From the NCBI GenBank assembly GCA_030538275.1, contig JAUNUH010000003.1, forward strand, positions 155,779 through 219,778: 64,000 bases of DNA. The letters run 5' to 3'. Made by a program: the position numbers and the translations under genes. The DNA comes from Flavobacteriaceae bacterium. GTDB lineage: Bacteria; Bacteroidota; Bacteroidia; Flavobacteriales; Weeksellaceae. The notes beneath the pieces were generated by a model that saw only the letters and a list, made by a program, of their open reading frames with translations, searched no databases and had not been told where the DNA came from. Positions 1-7,904 of the stretch are shown here, piece by piece (position 1 is the stretch's first letter; each line of letters starts with the position of its first letter).

Positions 1-169
1 CTGTGATTTCCTGTGGAGTTATAACAGGACGCTCTAATGCAGTTTTGGCTGCGATGAGTCCTGTTCTAGACATAGGATCTGTAGGGTAGCTGCTTTGTGC
101 AATATAGCTTTGGGTACTACATGAGCTCAAAAATATGCTTGCAAAAAGCAATAACATTACTTTCTTCAT
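1..169 (-). CDS. Putative lipoprotein, N-terminal part only (runs off the window)
   Basis: On the minus strand a frame opens at an ATG (169-167) and stays open to the window edge, giving about 56 residues. The N-terminus MKKVMLLLFASIFLSSC is a lipoprotein signal peptide with lipobox LSSC and Cys17 as the expected lipidated residue. The mature part seen (STQSYIAQSSYPTDPM...) is not enough to name a family. The rest of the gene lies left of the window. The signal peptide reading is firm; function is unknown. Confidence 0.7.
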   Translation of the reverse strand, partial: MKKVMLLLFASIFLSSCSTQSYIAQSSYPTDPMSRTGLIAAKTALERPVITPQEIT

Positions 170-314
170 TTGCGTTCTTATACGATTAAGTGATGCAAAA
201 GTATTCTTATGGCGTTATTAGCCAAATTTATTTATCAACTTTAGCATCAATTTAACATCATTTTGCCATGATTATTAAAATTTTAGCAGGCAAAATAAAA
301 TTTTGAATTAAATA

Positions 315-345
315 TTTGCCAATTAAAAAAAATGATTTAAATTTG
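315..345 (+). promoter_or_regulatory. Bacteroidota-type promoter of the tRNA-Glu/rpsT unit
   Basis: TTTG at 315-318, a 19-nt spacer, then TAAATTTG at 338-345, an excellent match to the TTTG/TAnnTTTG consensus of the Bacteroidota primary sigma factor. The tRNA begins 25 nt downstream. Confidence 0.8.
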
Positions 346-369
346 CAGACCATTTTCAAAACAGAACAT

Positions 370-441
370 GGCCCATTCGTCTAGTGGTCAGGACGCAAGG
401 TTTTCATCCTTGAAACAGGAGTTCGATTCTCCTATGGGCTA
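370..441 (+). tRNA. tRNA-Glu (anticodon TTC), copy 1
   Basis: A 72-nt cloverleaf: acceptor strands 370-376 and 434-440 (GGCCCAT/ATGGGCT with one G-U), anticodon stem CAAGG/CCTTG around loop TTTTCAT, T arm CAGGAGTTCGATTCTCCT. The 3' CCA is not encoded. It is identical over its full length to the copy at 728-799; the flanking sequences differ, so only the tRNA itself is duplicated or gene-converted. Confidence 0.95.
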
Positions 442-459
442 CAAAAATTTATTAACGCA

Positions 460-711
460 ATGGCAAATCATAAGTCAGCATTAAAGAGAATCAGACAAAA
501 CCAGGTAATACGCCTTAGAAACAGATATTATCATAAATCTGCACGTACAGCTATCAAAAACTTACGTGAATTAACAGATAAAACCGAAGCCGAAAAGCGC
601 TTACCAGAAGTTTCTGCTATGATAGATAAGTTAGCCAAACGTAATATCATTCATAAAAACAAAGCAGGAAACTTGAAAAGCAAATTGGCCAAGCATATCA
701 ATACACTGTAA
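460..711 (+). CDS. rpsT: 30S ribosomal protein S20
   Basis: 83 residues, the usual S20 length, very basic. It begins [20 protein letters not shown] and has the typical pattern of alternating Lys/Arg helices ([26 protein letters not shown]). S20 binds 16S rRNA helices h9, h11 and h44 early in 30S assembly. The ATG lies only 18 nt after the upstream tRNA-Glu and no Shine-Dalgarno is visible, so 3' processing of that tRNA would leave a very short mRNA leader. A second identical tRNA-Glu follows 16 nt after the stop, so all three genes are probably one transcript from the promoter at 315-345 to the terminator at 801-830. Confidence 0.97.
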   Translation: MANHKSALKRIRQNQVIRLRNRYYHKSARTAIKNLRELTDKTEAEKRLPEVSAMIDKLAKRNIIHKNKAGNLKSKLAKHINTL

Positions 712-727
712 TTTAGTAAGAGATTCC

Positions 728-799
728 GGCCCATTCGTCTAGTGGTCAGGACGCAAGGTTTTCATCCTTGAAACAGGAGTTCGATTCTCCTATGGGCTA
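728..799 (+). tRNA. tRNA-Glu (anticodon TTC), copy 2
   Basis: Same 72-nt sequence as 370-441, with acceptor strands 728-734 and 792-798 and anticodon loop TTTTCAT. No CCA is encoded. It sits between rpsT and an intrinsic terminator, so it is the last gene of the unit. Confidence 0.95.
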
Positions 800-800
800 C

Positions 801-830
801 AAAGCTACTTTTCGGAGTAGCTTTTTTTTT
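801..830 (+). terminator. Intrinsic terminator of the tRNA-Glu/rpsT unit
   Basis: AAAGCTACT (801-809) pairs with AGTAGCTTT (816-824) around a 6-nt loop and runs into a T tract to 830. Confidence 0.85.
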
Positions 831-986
831 GTTTAGTGGCATCCATTCAAATCAAAAATTTCTCATTCTATTAATTTATAAACCTTCGAGGTTCTGTAGT
901 TATATGCAATATTAAAACGCTTAATACAAATTAGAAGAATACGATTGAGGCGTCAAATTAAGTTGAGTAGAATTTAATTTGGTTCC

Positions 987-1015
987 ATAAAAAAACCATC
1001 TTTTCAGATGGTTTT
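987..1015 (-). terminator. Intrinsic terminator of the speA-type operon
   Basis: AAAACCATCT (992-1001) and AGATGGTTTT (1006-1015) form a 10-bp stem with a TTTC loop; on the minus strand it is followed by a T run. It lies just downstream of the last minus-strand gene, which stops at 1031. Confidence 0.8.
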
Positions 1016-1030
1016 GGGATAGATTAGATT

Positions 1031-1333
1031 TTAATCTTCGTCTGCGTTCGGGTCTGGTTCTTCAAAACTAGGTTCGTCTTCAAAATTATATTCTTCATCC
1101 TCATCATATTCTTCCATTACAATTTCGAGTCGCTGACTGATTTTCACTAAATAAGAGGTGTCTTCTGTAGTCACTTCCACGGCTTCTACAGTTTCGCCTT
1201 TTGCGTTTTTGAATACAATTACGTCTTTATCGCTGTAACCATCGGGGTATTTTTCTACCAATAAGCCCAGGATTTCATCATTTAATTTTTTAAAGTCAAC
1301 TATGACTCTTTTTTTAGGTGTTTGTTTTTTCAT
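1031..1333 (-). CDS. Small protein with acidic tail, unknown function
   Basis: 100 residues. The first 20 are basic (MKKQTPKKRVIVDFKKLND), the middle looks like a compact alpha/beta fold (GLLVEKYPDGYSDKDVIVF), and the last 30 are almost all Asp/Glu (MEEYDEDEEYNFEDEP). I do not recognise a named family. It starts 13 nt after the deoxyhypusine-synthase-like gene and shares its terminator, so it is probably the third gene of the same operon. The acidic tail could bind a basic partner or metal, but nothing here shows that. Confidence 0.75.
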   Translation of the reverse strand: MKKQTPKKRVIVDFKKLNDEILGLLVEKYPDGYSDKDVIVFKNAKGETVEAVEVTTEDTSYLVKISQRLEIVMEEYDEDEEYNFEDEPSFEEPDPNADED

Positions 1334-1346
1334 AATAAAGTTGAAA

Positions 1347-2315
1347 TTAATAATCTAATAAATAAGCAAAAATCAATGGAGCTACGATGGTTGCATCTGA
1401 TTCAATGATAAATTTGGGTGTGTGAATGTCTAATTTACCCCAAGTAATTTTTTCATTTGGAACAGCTCCCGAGTAGCTTCCGTAGCTGGTTGTAGAATCA
1501 GAAATTTGACAAAAATAGCTCCAGAATGGAGTGTCTGTACGTTCTAAATCTTGATAAAGCATTGGAACCACGCAAATTGGGAAATCTCCTGCGATTCCTC
1601 CACCAATTTGGAAAAATCCTATACCTGTATCAGAGTTCTGGGTGTACCAATCTGCAAGCCAAGCCATATATTCGATGCCAGACTTCATCGTAGAGGCTTT
1701 CAATTCGCCTTTGATCACATAGCTGGCAAAAATGTTCCCCATTGTGCTGTCTTCCCAGCCGGGTACGACTATAGGCAGATTTTTTTGAGCTGCAGCATAC
1801 ATCCAGCTGTTTTTTATGTCGATTTCGTAATATGGTTCTAATACGCCAGAAAGTAGAAGTTTGTACATAAATTCATGCGGAAAATATCTTTCTCCCTTCG
1901 CCTCTGCATCCTTCCAAATTTCTACAATGTGTTTTTGTAATTTGCGGAAGGCTTCTTCTTCTGGAATGCAGGTGTCTGTAACGCGATTCAAGCCTTTTTC
2001 CATCAAATCCCATTCTTGTTGAGGTGTAAGATCTCTATAATTTGGAATTCTTTGGTAGTGATTATGTGCCACTAGGTTCATCAAGTCTTCTTCTAGATTG
2101 GCTCCGGTACAAGAGATGATATGGACTTTGTCTTGACGAATAATTTCTGCAAAAATCTTTCCTAATTCTGCCGTTGACATGGCTCCAGCCATAGATACCA
2201 GCATTTTGGCGCCGTTTTCTAGTTGTTGCTCGTAGCCTATGGCTGCATCTACCAGGGCAGCGGCATTAAAATGCAGATAATATTTTTGAATAAATTCTGA
2301 AATTGGACCTTTCAT
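1347..2315 (-). CDS. Deoxyhypusine synthase-like protein
   Basis: 322 residues from the ATG at 2315 (MKGPISEFIQKYYLHFNAAA). A longer frame exists upstream but overlaps the end of the decarboxylase gene and is basic and non-conserved in look, so I reject it. Eukaryotic deoxyhypusine synthase moves an aminobutyl group from spermidine to a lysine of eIF5A using NAD; bacterial relatives can make homospermidine. The strongest motif is SGAVPNEKITWGKLD near the C-terminus: the Lys of WGK (about residue 294) lines up with the catalytic enzyme-imine Lys329 of human DHS. The NAD-type region ISCTGANLEEDLMNLVAH is also present. It follows arginine decarboxylase with a 16-nt gap. A polyamine role is inferred from family and context; the exact substrate is unknown. 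Confidence 0.88.
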   Translation of the reverse strand: MKGPISEFIQKYYLHFNAAALVDAAIGYEQQLENGAKMLVSMAGAMSTAELGKIFAEIIRQDKVHIISCTGANLEEDLMNLVAHNHYQRIPNYRDLTPQQEWDLMEKGLNRVTDTCIPEEEAFRKLQKHIVEIWKDAEAKGERYFPHEFMYKLLLSGVLEPYYEIDIKNSWMYAAAQKNLPIVVPGWEDSTMGNIFASYVIKGELKASTMKSGIEYMAWLADWYTQNSDTGIGFFQIGGGIAGDFPICVVPMLYQDLERTDTPFWSYFCQISDSTTSYGSYSGAVPNEKITWGKLDIHTPKFIIESDATIVAPLIFAYLLDY

Positions 2316-2331
2316 TTTTATAATATTTGAT

Positions 2332-3792
2332 TTATGATTTTTTATTTTTTTCTTCAACGGGTTTTTCAGGGCTTTTGGTTTCTGATTCATCGGGTCTAAC
2401 TTTATAGCCTAAGATTGACAACACATCCTGAAATTCTTGTTGTTCGGCAAAGAGTTCTGTCATCAATTTACCATTTTTATCACGATCTATAAGAATATGT
2501 TTAGGGCTGGGAATTAGGCAGTGTTGTAATCCGCCAAAGCCACCTATAGTCTCTTGATAGGCTCCTGTATTGAAAAATCCGATGTACAATGGCTTGTCTT
2601 TTCTGAATTTGGGCAGAAAAATGGCATTCATATTTTGTTCAGAATTATAGTAATCGTCGCTGTCACAGGTGAGTCCACCAAGGAGAACACGCTCATATTC
2701 ATCATCCCATCGATTAACAGATAGCAATACAAACCTCTTGCTCACCGCCCAACTATCTGGTAGTGTGGTGATGAAAGAAGAATTAATCATATTCCACTTT
2801 TCGCGGTCGTTTTGCTGTTTTTGATACAAAATTTCATAAATAGCTCCACCGCTTTCACCTACTGTAAAACTGCCAAATTCGGTAAAGATATGCGGAACAG
2901 GTACTTCGGCTTCATCACATATTTCTTTGATTTGATGTATGATTTCATCTACCATATAGGGGTAATCATATTCAAAATGCAATGAATTTTTAATCGGAAA
3001 ACCGCCTCCAATATTTAAAGAGTCTAATGTGGGGCAGATTTTTTTGAGGCTTACATATACCTTGAGACATTTGTGCAATTCAGACCAGTAGTAGGCTGTA
3101 TCACGAATTCCTGTGTTGATGAAAAAGTGAAGCATTTTGAGGCTTACTTTGTCATCTTCCATGATTTCTCTTTTGTAAAAAGGTACGATATCACGATATC
3201 CGATTCCGAGTCGTGAAGTATAAAATTCAAATTTAGGTTCTTCTTCAGAAGCGATTCTGATGCCGATATCGAATTTTCCTTTAATATTCTCTTTTAACAG
3301 TCCTAATTCTTCATAGTTATCCAGTACTGGAATACACTTTTTATGACCACCGTTGACCAATCTGGCTATATTTTCTATGTATTGATCTCTTTTGAATCCG
3401 TTACAAATGATCCAGTTTCTATTACTGATTTTGCCTTCCTTTTTCAGAACTTCTACGATGTTGATATCATAGGCAGAGCTGGTTTCGATATGAATTTTGT
3501 TTTGAAGTGCCTTATCTAGAATGAAGGAAAAATGAGAGCTCTTGGTGCAGTAGCAATAATTATAAGAGCCTTCGTAGTCGTGTTTTTCCATGGCTTCCCG
3601 AAACCAGTTTTTGGCACGTTGAATATTTTCGGTAATCTTGGGTAAATAGGTAAATTTGAGGGGTGACCCGTATTTTTCTACCAAATCCATCAAATCGATG
3701 CCATGAAAAGTGAGATTGCTTCCCTTGGTATCAAACTCATCTTGAGGGAAGTAATAGGTTTGTTCAATTAAATCGCGGTACTTGAGTTTCAT
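2332..3792 (-). CDS. speA: Arginine decarboxylase (PLP, fold type III)
   Basis: 486 residues, shorter than E. coli SpeA (about 630) as is usual for the Bacteroidota form. It decarboxylates arginine to agmatine for polyamine synthesis. Lys84 in YCTKSSH is the expected PLP lysine at the start of the alanine-racemase-like barrel; GGGFP (glycine loop) and FTEFGSFTVGESGG follow, and LGGLTCDSDD carries the active-site Cys-Asp pair of the C-terminal beta domain. The start ATG at 3792 is supported by a promoter box 60 nt upstream. It heads an operon with the DHS-like gene and the small acidic protein. Agmatinase, which I would expect nearby, is not in the window. Confidence 0.93.
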   Translation of the reverse strand: MKLKYRDLIEQTYYFPQDEFDTKGSNLTFHGIDLMDLVEKYGSPLKFTYLPKITENIQRAKNWFREAMEKHDYEGSYNYCYCTKSSHFSFILDKALQNKIHIETSSAYDINIVEVLKKEGKISNRNWIICNGFKRDQYIENIARLVNGGHKKCIPVLDNYEELGLLKENIKGKFDIGIRIASEEEPKFEFYTSRLGIGYRDIVPFYKREIMEDDKVSLKMLHFFINTGIRDTAYYWSELHKCLKVYVSLKKICPTLDSLNIGGGFPIKNSLHFEYDYPYMVDEIIHQIKEICDEAEVPVPHIFTEFGSFTVGESGGAIYEILYQKQQNDREKWNMINSSFITTLPDSWAVSKRFVLLSVNRWDDEYERVLLGGLTCDSDDYYNSEQNMNAIFLPKFRKDKPLYIGFFNTGAYQETIGGFGGLQHCLIPSPKHILIDRDKNGKLMTELFAEQQEFQDVLSILGYKVRPDESETKSPEKPVEEKNKKS

Positions 3793-3850
3793 TAATTAAA
3801 ACTAAATTTAAAAGATTAATTATGGAATTCTATTTTTTTAAATACGTGTG

Positions 3851-3879
3851 CAAGTTTAAATAAAATTTTTACTTTGCAA
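3851..3879 (-). promoter_or_regulatory. Probable promoter of the arginine decarboxylase operon
   Basis: Read on the minus strand: TTG at 3879-3877, 18-nt spacer, TAAACTTG at 3858-3851, one base off TAnnTTTG. The start codon is 58 nt further on. Confidence 0.5.
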
Positions 3880-3959
3880 TACTAAATTTGAAAAAAAATT
3901 ATTTTAAATATTTGTAATCACAGAAATTTAATCTGATTTGATATCGTAAAACATAAATT

Positions 3960-5057
3960 ATGCAAAAAATAGGGATTTTGGGCGGCGGCCAATTGGGAAT
4001 GATGTTTATACAAAATGCATTGAGTTATCCTGTTGAAATTCATGTGCTTGATCCTAGTCCAGAGGCTTCTTGCGCGCCGATAGCGCATCGATTTGTAGTG
4101 GGAGATTTCAATGATTATGATACTGTAATGCGCTTTGCACAAGAGGTGGATATTGTAGGTATTGAGATTGAGCATGTAAATTTACAAGCGATGAAGGATT
4201 TGAAAGCCATGGGGAAAAAAGTGATTCCAGATCCAGATGTGTTGGAAATTATTCAAGACAAAGGTTTACAAAAAGAATTTTATTTACAACATAATATTCC
4301 GACCGCTCCAATGAAAAACGAAGATGATTTTCCTGTTGTACAAAAGTTGCATAAAGGTGGGTATGACGGAAAGGGTGTAAAGATACTGACCGAAAAAAAT
4401 CGATTAGAAAAATTTGATGAAGCCTCAGTTTTTGAGGAACTGGCTGATATAGCCTTGGAATTGGCTGTAATAGTAGCACGTAATGAGCAGGGAGAAACGG
4501 CGATTTATCCTGTTGTGGAGCAGGTTTTTAATCCTACTTATAATTTGCTGGATTATTTGTTGACACCTGCTAGAATAGACGAAGAAACAGCCAAAAGAGC
4601 TCAAGAAATTGCTCTGAAGGTTGTGAATGCATTTCAAAGTCCTGGGATATTTGCGGTAGAATTATTTTTGAATAAGGATGGCGAAATTTGGGTAAACGAG
4701 ACGGCTCCGCGGGTTCATAACAGTGGACATTCTACGATTGAGGCGGCTTATTGTTCACAGTTTGATATGATGTTGCGTGTATTGATGAATTATCCGTTGG
4801 GCAGTACACAATTGAAGTGTAAATCTGCCATGTTGAATATTATTGGTGCAGAAAATCAATGGGGTGAGGCAGAGCCTGGTGGGCTGGACGCACTTTTGGG
4901 TGTTCCTGGAGCGGCGATACATTGGTATGCCAAAAAAATCACGCAACCTGGTCGCAAGATGGGTCATGCAACTTTTGTAGGAGATAATTTTGAATGGATT
5001 ATTTCTCAAATAGAGCAAGTGAGAGATGCGTTGAAGTCTATTGAAAAGAAAGTGTAG
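3960..5057 (+). CDS. purK: 5-(carboxyamino)imidazole ribonucleotide synthase
   Basis: 365 residues, normal PurK length. It carries out ATP-dependent carboxylation of aminoimidazole ribonucleotide to N5-CAIR in purine synthesis. The N-terminal pre-ATP-grasp fold has GILGGGQLGMM and the substrate-binding stretch VGIEIEHVN; the ATP-grasp domain has KLHKGGYDGKGVKIL (ATP-binding loop), EQVFNPTYNLLDYL and the metal-binding end NETAPRVHNSGHSTIEA. The partner gene purE is not adjacent. It is divergent from the arginine decarboxylase operon and is followed 5 nt later by a structured repeat rather than an ordinary terminator. Confidence 0.96.
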   Translation: MQKIGILGGGQLGMMFIQNALSYPVEIHVLDPSPEASCAPIAHRFVVGDFNDYDTVMRFAQEVDIVGIEIEHVNLQAMKDLKAMGKKVIPDPDVLEIIQDKGLQKEFYLQHNIPTAPMKNEDDFPVVQKLHKGGYDGKGVKILTEKNRLEKFDEASVFEELADIALELAVIVARNEQGETAIYPVVEQVFNPTYNLLDYLLTPARIDEETAKRAQEIALKVVNAFQSPGIFAVELFLNKDGEIWVNETAPRVHNSGHSTIEAAYCSQFDMMLRVLMNYPLGSTQLKCKSAMLNIIGAENQWGEAEPGGLDALLGVPGAAIHWYAKKITQPGRKMGHATFVGDNFEWIISQIEQVRDALKSIEKKV

Positions 5058-5062
5058 GACAG

Positions 5063-5219
5063 GTAAGCGGTGCTGCGACCCCGATAGAAACGGCATCACA
5101 ACGTCTGTATGCCTTATTAAAATGCGGTGTGCAGGAGTGGAATGGAATGGAACTCCCTGCACACCGGATTTTACTGGCATACAGGCGTTGGGGTATAGTG
5201 TATAGCGGGAAAAGTCGCC
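5063..5219 (-). repeat. Structured intergenic repeat, copy A
   Basis: Read on the minus strand, it starts with a T-rich stretch and GGCGACTTTTCCCGC, then TATACACTATA, a long interrupted hairpin, and GATGCCGTTTCTATC followed by a GC-rich tail. Hairpin arms: AACG/CGTT, CTGTATGCC/GGCATACAG, and an inner stem CCGGTGTGCAGGGAG pairing with CTCCTGCACACCG, with an AT-rich loop of about 15 nt. The same architecture with different stem bases occurs at 30170-30326 and 52090-52238. No coding frame fits. It fills the gap between purK and a TonB receptor gene. Confidence 0.85.
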
Positions 5220-5252
5220 AAATAAAATTTTTCTATTAAACCTTTTCTCTTC

Positions 5253-5284
5253 TTGGGTGTCTAAATGGTTTTGTGCTAAATTTG
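5253..5284 (+). promoter_or_regulatory. Promoter of the TonB receptor gene
   Basis: TTG at 5253-5255, 21-nt spacer, TAAATTTG at 5277-5284. The box overlaps the first codons of the longest open frame, which argues that the real start is the ATG at 5303. Confidence 0.65.
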
Positions 5285-5302
5285 CACGTTTTTTTACAAT
5301 AT

Positions 5303-7741
5303 ATGAAGAATATTACAACGGGTTTGCTTTTGCTGATTTGTATAAGTTTGTTTGGGCAGGAAGTGAAGGTAAGTGGAATTTTACAAGACAGCGATAATTT
5401 GCCTATGGCCTATGCGGCTGTGACCTTTGAAGGACTGGATAATACAGAATTTAAACAGGTATATACAGAAGGCGACGGTTCTTTTGAGGTGGAGATACTG
5501 CCGGGGAAATATGATATTATTTTTCAGCCGGTTGCAGGTGGAATTACCGAGCGGGTTGAAACCATTACAGCGGCTAGGAATCTGGGTGTGATTGTGATAA
5601 GTAATACGGTGCAACTAGGTGCTACCACGGCTGTGGGTGAGAGACCTTTGTATCGATTGGAACTGGATAAGCGTGTGTATGATATGGAGCGCGATCCGAG
5701 TGTGCGGGGTGCTACTCTTTCTGATGCGTTGAACAATGTTCCATCGGTTACAGTAGATGGTGATGGGACTGTGAGTTTGCGTGGAAGTGAAAATATTACG
5801 GTTTTGATTGATGGTAAACAGTCGGCTATGACAGGTATTACCAATGTTGCAGATGCCTTGAAGAATATACAGGCAGATGCGGTGCAGCGTGTAGAGGTGA
5901 TTACAAATCCGTCTGCAAGATATGATGCTTCTGGTAGTGGTGGTATTATAAATATCATTATGAAACGAGGTAGTAATCAAGGTTTTAATGGTAGTATCAA
6001 TGCCAATATTGGGGTTCCGTTGCAGACGGGTTTGAGTACGAGTTTGAATTATCGTACACAGAAATGGAACTTTTTTGTTTCTCCATACATTAGATATGAT
6101 AAGCCTAGAGGTAGTAGTAATTATACCAATCGCTTTTTTTCGAGCATGGGTCCAGATACGATAGAGACACAAAACGGTGAGCGTATCCGTGAACGATTGA
6201 ATTTGGGAACAGGTCTAGGATTTGAGCATTATATTGGTGAGAAGAATACCTTGTCGGCATCGATGAGTATGCGACGATCTTCGGGTGAGAATGTGAATAC
6301 ATTGAATTATCATAATTATGCTGGATCGACCTTGTATGGGCGCAGTGTGCGTGTGGATACAGAAGATGATACAAATCGTGATATTGAGGCGAGTTTAGGG
6401 TTTAAACATGCTTTTAACAAGGAAGGGCATGAGTTTAATTTTATTTCGAGTGGCTCGTATAGTCATGAGGATGAAATATCTGATATATATGAGCGTGTAT
6501 TGCTTGGTAGTGGATTGGAGAAATCAGATTTAGCGTCCAATTACGAGCAGCAAAGGCGTTATTTGCTACAGGCAGATTATGTTTTTCCGCATGGTGAGGG
6601 AGCTCGATTTGAGTTGGGGTATAAAGGTAATTTTGAAACTAATGTGAATGATTTTGCTGTGCGTCAAATGAATTTGGATGGAAATTATATATTAAATCCT
6701 TTGTTTACAGATCGTGTAGATTTTGATCAGGACATTCAAGCGTTGTATTCACAATACGGTAATAAGATGGGTAAATTTTCTTATTTGCTTGGGTTGCGTA
6801 TGGAGAATTCAGCGATTCGGTTGTTATCTGCCAATGCCAATGAGGGTAGAGGAGATTATAATTCACGGAATTATACACATTTTTTTCCATCAGCGACGGT
6901 GAATTATACATTTGATGAGGCAGAACGTAACCAAGTTCAATTCAGTTATAGTAAACGAATCAGAAGGCCTTGGAGTAGATGGTTGAGTCCTTTTAGTAAT
7001 TTTTCTGATGATAGGAATACCTTTCGTGGAAATCCAGAGTTGAATCCTGTGATTACCAATGCTTTTGAACTTTCTTATCTTACGCAAATTGGTAAAACTT
7101 CTTTGACGCCCTCTCTATATTATCAAAAAAGTACAGATGACATGACGGTTTTCCGTCGTCCGGCAAATTATAATGGAAACACGATTTTTATTTCGCAGCC
7201 GGTGAATGCAGGTGATGAGATGCGTTATGGAGCTGAATTGGTAGCGTCAACGCAATTTGCCTCTTGGTGGCGATTATTTGGGAATTTGAATTTGTATGGA
7301 TATGAAAATACGGGTTCTTATTATGATGAATTATCTAACCGGACGTATGATTTGAGTGGTAAAGGCTTTAGTTGGTTTGCACGATTAACGAATAATTTTA
7401 AATTACCATCTAATATAGATTTTCAATTGAATGGTTTTTATCGTGCGGGTCAAGAAAATGCACAATCCAAGAGAAAGCCGATGTATATGGTAAATTTGGC
7501 ATTGAGCAAGGATATAATGGGAGGAGATGGCACTTTGTCCTTGAATGCTCGAGATATTTTCGAGACGATGCGTCGTAGGGTAGAAAATTTTGGTCCGGGC
7601 TATACATCAGATTTGGATATGCAATGGCGCGGGCGACAGATTACGCTTAATTTTACCTATCGTATCAATCAACAGAAGAAGCGTGATCGTGGAGAGCGTG
7701 GGCAGGGAATGGAAGAGAATGGCGAAGGTCAAGAGTTTTAA
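5303..7741 (+). CDS. TonB-dependent outer-membrane receptor (carboxypeptidase-regulatory-like N-domain)
   Basis: 812 residues from the ATG at 5303. Order: signal peptide MKNITTGLLLLICISLFGQ; a carboxypeptidase-regulatory-like beta-sandwich (about residues 22-100, VSGILQDSDNLPMAYAAVTF); a plug domain (TLSDALNNVPSVTVDGDGTVSLRGSENITVLIDG, ending near SGSGGIINI); then a long beta-barrel rich in aromatic/Asn strands. This is the layout of Flavobacteriia receptors with an OMP_b-brl_3-type barrel. It should import a bulky ligand with TonB/ExbBD, but no substrate gene is attached (no SusD, no enzyme). The C-terminal 15 residues are unusually charged (KKRDRGERGQGMEENGEG). No terminator is obvious before the next promoter. 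Confidence 0.9.
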   Translation: MKNITTGLLLLICISLFGQEVKVSGILQDSDNLPMAYAAVTFEGLDNTEFKQVYTEGDGSFEVEILPGKYDIIFQPVAGGITERVETITAARNLGVIVISNTVQLGATTAVGERPLYRLELDKRVYDMERDPSVRGATLSDALNNVPSVTVDGDGTVSLRGSENITVLIDGKQSAMTGITNVADALKNIQADAVQRVEVITNPSARYDASGSGGIINIIMKRGSNQGFNGSINANIGVPLQTGLSTSLNYRTQKWNFFVSPYIRYDKPRGSSNYTNRFFSSMGPDTIETQNGERIRERLNLGTGLGFEHYIGEKNTLSASMSMRRSSGENVNTLNYHNYAGSTLYGRSVRVDTEDDTNRDIEASLGFKHAFNKEGHEFNFISSGSYSHEDEISDIYERVLLGSGLEKSDLASNYEQQRRYLLQADYVFPHGEGARFELGYKGNFETNVNDFAVRQMNLDGNYILNPLFTDRVDFDQDIQALYSQYGNKMGKFSYLLGLRMENSAIRLLSANANEGRGDYNSRNYTHFFPSATVNYTFDEAERNQVQFSYSKRIRRPWSRWLSPFSNFSDDRNTFRGNPELNPVITNAFELSYLTQIGKTSLTPSLYYQKSTDDMTVFRRPANYNGNTIFISQPVNAGDEMRYGAELVASTQFASWWRLFGNLNLYGYENTGSYYDELSNRTYDLSGKGFSWFARLTNNFKLPSNIDFQLNGFYRAGQENAQSKRKPMYMVNLALSKDIMGGDGTLSLNARDIFETMRRRVENFGPGYTSDLDMQWRGRQITLNFTYRINQQKKRDRGERGQGMEENGEGQEF

Positions 7742-7751
7742 TAAAAATTTG

Positions 7752-7783
7752 TTTGGGTATAATCAAAAAAAGGTTTAGTTTTG
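7752..7783 (+). promoter_or_regulatory. Promoter of the expanded tRNA(CAU) locus
   Basis: TTTG at 7752-7755, 20-nt spacer, TAGTTTTG at 7776-7783: an exact consensus match. It lies 37 nt before the first tRNA fragment (7820) but 683 nt before the intact tRNA (8466). Confidence 0.8.
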
Positions 7784-7819
7784 CAGTCCGTTTTTTGAAA
7801 CAATTTTTCATAAATGATT

Positions 7820-7892
7820 GGTCCTATAGCTCAGTTGGTTACCTGCCTACCTGGCGGTAACGGCAGGCAGGGAGCACTTGACTCATAATCAG
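7820..7892 (+). pseudogene. Truncated tRNA(CAU) with D-loop insertion, copy 1
   Basis: Bases 7820-7841 equal the 5' end of the intact tRNA at 8466. A 30-bp palindrome follows, then GAGCACTTGACTCATAATCAG, which matches the intact gene from the 3' D stem to the anticodon stem apart from one base. The T arm and 3' acceptor strand are missing: ORF sequence begins instead. It cannot make a functional tRNA. Confidence 0.9.
7842..7871 (+). repeat. 30-bp palindrome inserted in the tRNA D loop, copy 1
   Basis: CCTGCCT at 7842-7848 and AGGCAGG at 7865-7871 are perfect inverted arms around ACCTGGCGGTAACGGC. Compared with the intact tRNA at 8466 the block is a clean insertion between GGTTA and GAGC. Confidence 0.85.
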
Positions 7893-7904
7893 AAGTTCAT
7901 TAAA

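Noticed and set aside
5273..5302. Longer start for the first TonB receptor (10 extra residues)
   Set aside because: The -7 box TAAATTTG at 5277-5284 lies inside this stretch, and the signal peptide begins only at the ATG at 5303.
5381..6374. Long open frames antisense to TonB receptor genes and to other large genes
   Set aside because: They follow the codon pattern of the genes opposite, have no family features and no promoters; shadows.
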